A stretch of 6,203 nt of DNA from an uncultured Actinomycetes bacterium (GTDB taxonomy: Bacteria; Actinomycetota; Thermoleophilia; Gaiellales; Gaiellaceae), in the NCBI GenBank assembly GCA_903930195.1, contig CAIYXH010000250.1, forward strand, positions 1-6,203. Reading direction: 5' to 3'. Positions 1 through 5,125 of the stretch are shown one piece after another. Numbering within the stretch: the stretch's first letter is position 1; the number at the start of each line of letters is the position of its first letter. The position numbers and the translations under genes are program-made. Under the pieces are notes generated by a model that made no database searches, was not told where the DNA came from, and saw only the letters and a program-made list of their open reading frames with translations.

Positions 1-522
1 GAGCTCGCGCCGGAAGCGGTCGACGCCGAGGCGCTCGCCGGGCTCGGCGTCAGCCCGATCGTGAACCTGCACGTCCACTTCGACCGAACGGTGCTCGAGA
101 CGCCACTCGCTGCGGCGGTGGGCTCGCCGCTCCAGTGGCTCTTCGACCGCACCGAGGCCGCCGGCGCGACCGAAGGACAACTCGTCGCCGTCTCGCTCTC
201 CGGGGCCGACGAGGAGATCGGGCTCTCGGTGACCGAGCTGCGCGAGCGTTACCTGCCGGCGTTCCACCGCCTGCTGCCCGCCTCGCGCGAGGCTCAGGTG
301 CTCGACGTCGCCGTGACGCACGAGCCGCGCGCGACGTTCCGCGTCGCGCCGGGCTCGCGCCGCCTCCGACCTGGCCCCGAGACGCGCGTGCCCGGCCTCG
401 TGCTCGCCGGCGCGTGGACCGACACCGGCTGGCCCGCGACGATGGAGAGCGCCGTCCGCAGCGGGCTCACCGCCGCCCGCGTCGCGCTCGCGCAGGCTCC
501 GCGCGAGGCGGTGCTCACATGA
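1..522 (+). CDS. hpnE: HpnE, hydroxysqualene dehydroxylase (squalene-associated FAD-dependent desaturase), C-terminal part
   Basis: The reading frame is open from the first base, so the start and the N-terminal FAD-binding Rossmann region lie outside the window. The last 173 residues are present, against roughly 420-470 in the family. Recognition rests on the segment S-P-I-V-N-L-H-V-H-F-D-R (residues 18-29 of the fragment), on G-S-P-L-Q-W-L-F-D-R-T (41-51), and on the C-terminal amine-oxidase/desaturase signature L-A-G-A-W-T-D-T-G-W-P-A-T-M-E (135-149), which closes the FAD site. In the HpnCDE route this flavoenzyme reduces hydroxysqualene, made from farnesyl diphosphate by HpnC and HpnD, to squalene, the substrate of the cyclase encoded next. 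The stop TGA overlaps the shc start as ATGA, which implies one transcript and coupled translation. A carotenoid desaturase (CrtI-like) is the main alternative, but the motif wording and the neighbours favour HpnE. Confidence 0.9.
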   Translation, partial: ELAPEAVDAEALAGLGVSPIVNLHVHFDRTVLETPLAAAVGSPLQWLFDRTEAAGATEGQLVAVSLSGADEEIGLSVTELRERYLPAFHRLLPASREAQVLDVAVTHEPRATFRVAPGSRRLRPGPETRVPGLVLAGAWTDTGWPATMESAVRSGLTAARVALAQAPREAVLT

Positions 523-2378
523 CGATGCTGGCCGATCCGTCGACCGCAGCCGCCGAGGAGGCGCTCGAGCGCGCCGCGGCGCACCTGCTCTCGCTCCAGC
601 ACCCCGACGGCTACTGGAAGGGCGAGCTCGAGACCAACGTGACGATCGACGCGGAGGACATCTTCCTGCGCACCTACCTCGGCCTCGACACGAGCCGCAC
701 CACGCCGCCGACGGCCGAGTGGATCCGCTCGAAGCAACGCCCCGACGGCTCCTGGGCGACCTCCTTCGGCGGCCCTGCCGACCTCTCGACGACGGTCGAG
801 GCCTACGTCGCCCTGCGAATCGCGGGGGATCCGCCCGAGGCCGCCCACATGCGCCGCGCCGCTACTCGTGTCTGCGAGCTCGGCGGCGTCGAGGCCACGC
901 GCGTCTTCACGCGGATGTGGCTCTCGCTGCTCTCGCTCTGGTCGTGGCACGAGGTGCCGGTGCTGCCGCCGGAGCAGATCCTGCTCCCGCCGCGGGCGCC
1001 GCTCTCGGTCTATGCCTTCGGCTGCTGGGCGCGGCAGACGATCGTCGCGCTGCAGATCGTCACGGCGCTGCGCCCCACGACCGTCGTCCCCTTCACGATC
1101 GACGAGCTGTACTCGGGCCGCGAGCCCGAGCCGGAGCCGCACGACGCCTGGGGCCGGATGTTCGAGGTGCTCGACAAGGGTGCGCACGCCTATCACCACC
1201 ACCCGCTCGGGCCGCTGCGCCGCCACGCACTGCGCGTCGCCGAGCGCTGGGTGGTCGAGCGGCAGGAGGCCGACGGCTCCTGGGGCGGAATCCAGCCGCC
1301 GTGGGTCTGGTCGGTCGTCGGCCTGCATGCGCTCGGCTACGGCCTCGACCATCCGGTGATCGAGAAGGCGCTCGCCGGCCTCGACACGTTCACGATCGAG
1401 GACGAGCTCGGCCGCCGCGTCGAGGCGTGCCAGTCGCCGGTGTGGGACACCGCCCTGGCGATCCTCGCGCTGCTCGACGCCGGCGTTCCCGCGGAGCACA
1501 GCTCGATCCGACGGGCGGCCACCTGGCTGGTCGGACGTGAGGTGCGGGTGCGTGGCGACTGGTCGGTGAAGCTGCCGAAGCTCGCCCCGAGCGGCTTCCC
1601 GTTCGAGTTCGCGAACGACAACTACCCCGACGTCGACGACACCGCCGTGGTCGTCCTCGCGCTCCGCCGCGCCCGGGTCGAGGACGGCGGCGCCGCCGAC
1701 CGCTCGCTCGAGTGGATGCTCGGGATGCAGAGCCGCAGCGGCGGCTACGGCGCCTTCGACGTCGACAACACGAGCGGCCTCGTCGCGAAGCTCCCGTTCT
1801 GCGACTTCGGCGCCGTCACCGACCCGCCGAGCGCCGACGTCACCGCGCATGCGCTCGAGACCCTCGCCTACGAGGGGCGCACCGGCGAGACCTCTGTCCG
1901 CCGTGCGCTTGCCTGGCTCGTCGCCGAGCAGGAGGCCGACGGCTCGTGGTTCGGCCGCTGGGGCGCGAACAACGTCTACGGCACGGGCGCGGTCATGCCG
2001 GCCCTCGCCGCCTGCGGCCTCACCGAGAGCGACGCGATGCGCGCCGCGGTCGACTGGCTCGAGCGTGTCCAGCACCCGAGCGGCGGCTTCGGTGAGGACA
2101 TCCGCTCCTACCGAGACCCGAGCTGGCGCGGCCGTGGCGTCGCGACGCCGTCGCAGACCGCCTGGGCGCTGATCGGCCTCCACGCCGCCGGCGAAACCGG
2201 CGAGATGGTGCAGCGCGCGGTGCGCTTCCTGCTCGACGCACAGCGCCCCGACGGCAGCTGGGACGAGCCCTACTTCACCGGTACCGGCTTCCCGGGCGAC
2301 TTCTACTTGAACTACCACCTCTACCGCGACGTCTTCCCCGTGATGGCGCTGGGCCGGATCTTGGGGAAGGGTGCGTGA
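519..2378 (+). CDS. shc: Squalene-hopene cyclase
   Basis: Cyclises squalene to hop-22(29)-ene and/or hopan-22-ol at the membrane, the committing step of hopanoid synthesis. The protein has 619 aa, close to the 631 aa of the Alicyclobacillus acidocaldarius enzyme (AaSHC). The proton-donating D-V-D-D motif is at residues 371-374; D373 matches AaSHC D376. By family alignment from memory, other active-site matches are E46 (E45), W170 (W169), W309 (W312), C428 (C435), D440/H444 (D447/H451), W481 (W489) and F591, F595, Y599, Y602 (F601, F605, Y609, Y612). AaSHC Y420 is Phe here (F413), as in many proteobacterial cyclases. About seven QW repeats are visible (for example ending G-Y-W at 31-33, G-S-W at 475-477 and near the C-terminus); two end in Y410 and F524 instead of Trp. 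ATG 519 is chosen because it overlaps the hpnE stop; ATG 525 is possible. The frame stays open far upstream, but that part lies over hpnE and is not cyclase-like. Confidence 0.97.
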   Translation: MTMLADPSTAAAEEALERAAAHLLSLQHPDGYWKGELETNVTIDAEDIFLRTYLGLDTSRTTPPTAEWIRSKQRPDGSWATSFGGPADLSTTVEAYVALRIAGDPPEAAHMRRAATRVCELGGVEATRVFTRMWLSLLSLWSWHEVPVLPPEQILLPPRAPLSVYAFGCWARQTIVALQIVTALRPTTVVPFTIDELYSGREPEPEPHDAWGRMFEVLDKGAHAYHHHPLGPLRRHALRVAERWVVERQEADGSWGGIQPPWVWSVVGLHALGYGLDHPVIEKALAGLDTFTIEDELGRRVEACQSPVWDTALAILALLDAGVPAEHSSIRRAATWLVGREVRVRGDWSVKLPKLAPSGFPFEFANDNYPDVDDTAVVVLALRRARVEDGGAADRSLEWMLGMQSRSGGYGAFDVDNTSGLVAKLPFCDFGAVTDPPSADVTAHALETLAYEGRTGETSVRRALAWLVAEQEADGSWFGRWGANNVYGTGAVMPALAACGLTESDAMRAAVDWLERVQHPSGGFGEDIRSYRDPSWRGRGVATPSQTAWALIGLHAAGETGEMVQRAVRFLLDAQRPDGSWDEPYFTGTGFPGDFYLNYHLYRDVFPVMALGRILGKGA

Positions 2379-2980
2379 GTAACCCGCTCGTCCTCGTCCC
2401 GCTGCGGATCGAGCGGATGGCGCTCGGCCGGATCCCGGGAACGCAGACGCTGCTCACCGGCATGGGCCCTGTGAAGGCTGCCGCGACGGCCGAGCATGCC
2501 GCGACGCTCGACCCGTCGGCCGTCGCCGTCGTCGGCGTCTGCGGCGGCATCGCCCACGACCTCCGTCCCGGCGACGTCATCTGCGCCACCGAGCTCCACG
2601 GCCTCGAGCAGCCGATCCCCGTGCCCAGCGCCGGCCCGATGGCCCGGGCGCTCGCACACGCCGGGGTGCAGGCCCGGATCGGGCCGCTCCTCTGCACCGA
2701 CCACATCGTCGGGCCGGCCGAACGCGCGACGCACGAGGCCTCCGGGGTGCTGGGCGTCGAGATGGAGTCCGCCTGGCTCGCGCCGCTCGCAGAAGGGCGC
2801 CCGTTCGCCGTCGTCCGCGTCGTGATCGACGCGGCGGGGCACAGCCTCTTCGATCCGCGCATCCTTCCCGCCCTGATCACAGCCTGGAAGGGACTACGGC
2901 GCACGGCCCCCGGGATCGTCGACTGGCTGGCGGATCCCGCGCCCGACCTGGCCTCAGCCGGTATGGTCGAAGAGCGGTGA
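2375..2980 (+). CDS. hpnG: HpnG, adenosylhopane nucleosidase/phosphorylase (PNP/UDP family)
   Basis: Removes adenine from adenosylhopane to give ribosylhopane (or its phosphate; the literature calls it both a nucleosidase and a phosphorylase), the precursor of bacteriohopanetetrol. The 201-aa protein has the purine nucleoside phosphorylase/MTA-SAH nucleosidase fold signature. E13 sits where the catalytic Glu12 of MTAN lies, G-M-G-P-V-K-A is at 29-35, G-V-C-G-G at 54-58, the ribose-binding V-E-M-E-S at 128-132, and D152 (V-V-I-D-A-A) is in the position of the MTAN catalytic Asp197. It is slightly shorter than many HpnG proteins but no motif is missing. It starts with GTG at 2375, overlapping the shc stop as GTGA, with a purine-rich stretch GGGGAAGG at 2363-2370 as a likely ribosome-binding site. 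A general MTA/SAH nucleosidase is the alternative; position between shc and hpnH makes HpnG far more likely. Confidence 0.92.
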   Translation: MSNPLVLVPLRIERMALGRIPGTQTLLTGMGPVKAAATAEHAATLDPSAVAVVGVCGGIAHDLRPGDVICATELHGLEQPIPVPSAGPMARALAHAGVQARIGPLLCTDHIVGPAERATHEASGVLGVEMESAWLAPLAEGRPFAVVRVVIDAAGHSLFDPRILPALITAWKGLRRTAPGIVDWLADPAPDLASAGMVEER

Positions 2981-3981
2981 GCGTCCCTCTACGCCAGAGC
3001 CTCACCGTCGCGCGCTACCTGGCGCGCCAGCGGCTGCACCGCAACGAGAAGTTCCCGCTCCTCGTCGAGCTCGAGCCGCTCTTCCAGTGCAACCTCTCCT
3101 GCTCCTTCTGCGGGAAGATCCAGTACCCGGATCACATCCTCAAGAAGCGGATGCCGATCGAGCAGGCGCTCGAGGCGATCGAGGAGTGCGGCGCGCCGAT
3201 GGTCTCGATCGCCGGCGGCGAGCCGCTCGTGCACAGCGAGATCCACCTGCTGGTCGAGGAGCTGATCAAGCGCAAGAAGTTCGTCTACCTCTGCACGAAC
3301 GGGATCCTGCTCGAGAAGAAGCTCGACCTCTTCAAGCCGTCGCCGTACTTCGGCTTCGTCGTCCACCTCGACGGCATGCGCGAGCGCCACGACGAGTTCG
3401 TGGAGCGCGAAGGGACGTTCGACAAGGCCGTCGCCGCGATGAAGGAGGCCCAGCGCCGCGGCTTCCGGGTGAACACCAACACGACCTTCCTCAGCACCGA
3501 CACGCCGAAGACGGTGCGCGACGTGCTCGACTTCCTGAACGACGAGCTCAAGGTCGACCAGATGATGATCTCCCCCGCCTACGCCTACGAGAAGGCGCCC
3601 GACCAGGAGCACTTCCCCGGCGTCGAGGAGGCGCGGCAGACGTTCGCCGAGGCATTCGCGGACGGCCACCGTAAGCGCTGGCGCCTGAACCACACCCCCC
3701 TCTTCCTCGACTTCCTCGAGGGCAAGGTCGACTTCGAGTGCACCCCGTGGGGTATCCCGAGCTACTCCCTCTTCGGCTGGCAGAAGCCCTGCTACCTGAT
3801 GTCGGACGGGTACACGACCACGTACAAGGAGCTGCTCGAGACGACCGACTGGTCGAAGTACGGTCGCGGCAAGGATCCCCGCTGCGACAACTGCCTCGCG
3901 CACTGCGGCTACGAGCCGACCGCCGTCATGGCCAGCACGAAATCCGTGCGGCAGGCGCTGCGCGCCATCGTTCAGCAGTAG
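2977..3981 (+). CDS. hpnH: HpnH, radical SAM adenosylhopane synthase
   Basis: Joins the 5'-deoxyadenosyl radical from S-adenosylmethionine to hopene (diploptene), giving adenosylhopane, the first C35 hopanoid. The protein has 334 aa. The [4Fe-4S]-binding C-x3-C-x2-C is C38/C42/C45, followed by the SAM-binding G-G-E-P at 80-83. C106, in L-C-T-N-G, falls exactly at the position I recall being reported for the hydrogen-donating cysteine of Streptomyces HpnH. The C-terminal part (about 250-315; matches the DUF3463-type tail of this family) carries five more cysteines, C255, C272, C303, C306 and C310, which could bind metal or an auxiliary cluster; this is inference. It starts with GTG at 2977, overlapping the hpnG stop as GTGA; GAAGAG just upstream is a weak ribosome-binding site, so coupling is likely. 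It is the last gene of the operon: a convergent gene follows after 59 bases. hpnG precedes hpnH although the enzymes act in the opposite order. Confidence 0.96.
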   Translation: MSVPLRQSLTVARYLARQRLHRNEKFPLLVELEPLFQCNLSCSFCGKIQYPDHILKKRMPIEQALEAIEECGAPMVSIAGGEPLVHSEIHLLVEELIKRKKFVYLCTNGILLEKKLDLFKPSPYFGFVVHLDGMRERHDEFVEREGTFDKAVAAMKEAQRRGFRVNTNTTFLSTDTPKTVRDVLDFLNDELKVDQMMISPAYAYEKAPDQEHFPGVEEARQTFAEAFADGHRKRWRLNHTPLFLDFLEGKVDFECTPWGIPSYSLFGWQKPCYLMSDGYTTTYKELLETTDWSKYGRGKDPRCDNCLAHCGYEPTAVMASTKSVRQALRAIVQQ

Positions 3982-3997
3982 CGCGCCGGTCAGCGAT

Positions 3998-4025
3998 GAG
4001 GAGCCGCCCTGGCGGACGGCCCCTC
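3998..4025. terminator. GC-rich hairpin between convergent genes, candidate bidirectional terminator
   Basis: Arms 3998-4009 and 4014-4025 pair at 10 of 12 positions around a 4-base loop (TGGC), with mismatches at 4002/4021 and 4007/4016; one more T-A pair can close it at 3997/4026. It starts 16 bases after the hpnH stop and ends 15 bases before the stop of the minus-strand gene, the expected place for a shared terminator. No T-run follows on either strand, so it is not a textbook intrinsic terminator, though T-runs are often weak in high-GC actinobacteria. Confidence 0.5.
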
Positions 4026-4040
4026 ACCCTGAGAGCTCGG

Positions 4041-4895
4041 TCAGCCCTTGAGGTTGACGCGGAACGAGACGAGACGGCTCGTCGTGATCCCGGCGAGCGG
4101 GCTCTGGCCCGGCTGCCGGGCGCGGATGTAGATGACCATCAGCTGCTGCTTCGGCGTCGCCGGGAAGCCCGACTCCCGGTTGAACTGCAGCGTGACCCAG
4201 CCGTCGTTCCCGGTCGCCGTCTCCGAGGGGACGTTGACCTGGTGGAACGGCACGGCCGTCGCGTAGACGTCGGCGCCACTCACGGCCTGACCGCAGGTGT
4301 CGTTCACGTGCACCCGGAGCGTGAACGAGGTCATGCTCCCCGGGATCACGCTCGGGCTCGACTGGAACTGGTCGATCTGGAGACGCGCCGGTGAGGTGAC
4401 GCCGGTGACGGGCACCGAGGACTGGCCCGACGCGAGAGCAGGACAGCCGCTTGCCGGCGTCGTCGACGCAGGCGTGCCTCTCGCGATCACCGCGCTCGGC
4501 ACGGTCACGATCGAGGTGGTGCCGTCACTGTTCTTGGCGCTGACGCGGACGCGCAGCGTCGCATTGACGTCGACCGACTTCAGCACATACGCCGCGCCGT
4601 TCGCGTTCGAGATCCCCGCGCAGCTGTCGCCGTTCTTGTCGCAGCGCTGCCAGCGATAGGTGAACGTGATCGGCTGGGTGCCGTCCCAGTTGCCGTGGTC
4701 GACGTTGAGGGTGCTGCCCTCGGTCGTCGTCCCGCTGATCGTGGGCGGTTGGGCGTTCGACGGCTTCGCCGCGATCTTGGCGGTCGCCGCTGCCGCGATC
4801 ACCGCGGCGAAGAGGGCGACGCCGATGAGGGCGAAAAGCTGCTTACCGGCCGACGAGCGGGCACGGGCAGATCCACGCCGGTGCTGCGTGTTCAC
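4041..4895 (-). CDS. Exported Ig-like domain protein, function unknown
   Basis: I cannot assign a function. The 284-aa product has a basic N-terminus (residues 1-18, many Arg/Lys), a hydrophobic segment at about 19-39 ending A-A-A-T-A, which could be a signal peptide or an uncleaved anchor, and then two extracellular-looking domains. Residues about 50-137 match the Ig-like module common in Thermoleophilia surface proteins: P-T-I-S-G-T, G-S-T-L, Y-R-W-Q-R-C-D (C85), S-C (C92) and L-R-V-R-V. A Thr/Pro/Ser-rich linker (about 138-165) leads to a second beta-rich domain (about 168-284) of bacterial Ig-like or CARDB-like appearance (F-T-L-R-V-H-V-N-D near 191-199, then an A-T-G-N-D-G-W-V-T-L turn). 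C151 and C201 could form a disulfide. No LPxTG sorting signal or enzyme motif is seen. GTG 4895 is chosen because a perfect AGGAGG lies 5 bases upstream; an in-frame ATG at 4946 would put that site inside the gene. It is divergent from the gene at 5126. Confidence 0.8.
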   Translation of the reverse strand: MNTQHRRGSARARSSAGKQLFALIGVALFAAVIAAAATAKIAAKPSNAQPPTISGTTTEGSTLNVDHGNWDGTQPITFTYRWQRCDKNGDSCAGISNANGAAYVLKSVDVNATLRVRVSAKNSDGTTSIVTVPSAVIARGTPASTTPASGCPALASGQSSVPVTGVTSPARLQIDQFQSSPSVIPGSMTSFTLRVHVNDTCGQAVSGADVYATAVPFHQVNVPSETATGNDGWVTLQFNRESGFPATPKQQLMVIYIRARQPGQSPLAGITTSRLVSFRVNLKG

Positions 4896-4900
4896 ATTGA

Positions 4901-4906
4901 CCTCCT
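4901..4906 (-). promoter_or_regulatory. Shine-Dalgarno site that decides the start of the minus-strand gene
   Basis: On the minus strand the bases read AGGAGG, then TCAAT, then GTG (4895-4893). This is the strongest ribosome-binding site in the window and supports the GTG start. The last two bases of the spacer and the first G of GTG form an ATG (4897-4895) in another frame, which is followed at once by TGA (4894-4892): a start-stop pair overlapping the real start. Confidence 0.8.
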
Positions 4907-5085
4907 GATCGATTCGCAGATGCGTCCGCGCGCGTCGCGACAGCACGAACGCGGAAGAGATTCGTTGCAGCGGGGGTTCCCCGATGCATCCGACTCCAAT
5001 CCTCGCCGGACAACGTTTGCGCCTTGCCCATCCCGGCGACTACCCGTTCTGACCCTCTCATCCGTAGGTCGGGAGAGTCACCGGA

Positions 5086-5108
5086 CATTTCAGGCACTGT
5101 CATTTCAG
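5086..5108 (+). repeat. Direct repeat CATTTCAG, two exact copies 15 bases apart
   Basis: The 8-mer occurs at 5086-5093 and 5101-5108, start to start 15 bases, ending 3 bases before the ribosome-binding site of the plus-strand gene. It is A/T-richer than its surroundings. It could be an operator, part of the promoter or a leader element. Chance is not excluded for so short a repeat. Confidence 0.45.
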
Positions 5109-5111
5109 TAC

Positions 5112-5117
5112 AGGGGG
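5112..5117 (+). promoter_or_regulatory. Ribosome-binding site of the plus-strand exported-protein gene
   Basis: AGGGGG followed by 8 bases and then ATG 5126. The spacing favours ATG 5126 over the adjacent ATG 5129, where it would be 11 bases. Confidence 0.6.
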
Positions 5118-5125
5118 TTCATCAC

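Larger units (their letters stand above)
4896..5125. promoter_or_regulatory. Divergent intergenic region between two exported-protein genes
   Basis: These 230 bases must contain the promoters of both flanking genes. They are visibly less G+C-rich near the right end. I could not find a convincing -35/-10 pair on either strand. Small elements seen are a perfect 5-bp hairpin (4971-4975 with 4979-4983, loop GTT), an 8-bp palindrome GATGCATC at 4983-4990, and a direct repeat CATTTCAG close to the plus-strand gene (listed separately). No small gene with coding character was seen here. Confidence 0.45.

Noticed and set aside
135..518. Upstream extension of the cyclase reading frame by 128 residues
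   Set aside because: It lies entirely over hpnE in another frame, is Arg/Ala-rich and has no cyclase similarity; the ATG at 519 gives the normal family N-terminus.
294..2318. Long minus-strand open frame (674 codons) opposite shc
   Set aside because: Typical antisense shadow in high-GC DNA; Arg/Ala/Val/Glu-rich with no recognisable domain, while the plus strand encodes a complete cyclase.
2989..3903. Minus-strand open frame opposite hpnH
   Set aside because: Low-complexity Leu/Glu/Val/Arg composition expected from the reverse frame of hpnH; no motifs.
4896..4946. Longer N-terminus for the minus-strand gene from ATG 4946
   Set aside because: It would put the perfect AGGAGG inside the coding region and adds 17 charged residues before the export signal.
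4971..4990. Small hairpin and GATGCATC palindrome in the divergent region as an operator
   Set aside because: Five paired bases and an 8-bp palindrome are too short to claim in GC-rich sequence; no second copy was seen.
4896..5125. Sigma70 or ECF-type promoter in the divergent region
   Set aside because: Candidate -35 boxes (TTGTCC on the minus strand, GGAAC on the minus strand, TTGCGC on the plus strand) had no -10 at suitable spacing.
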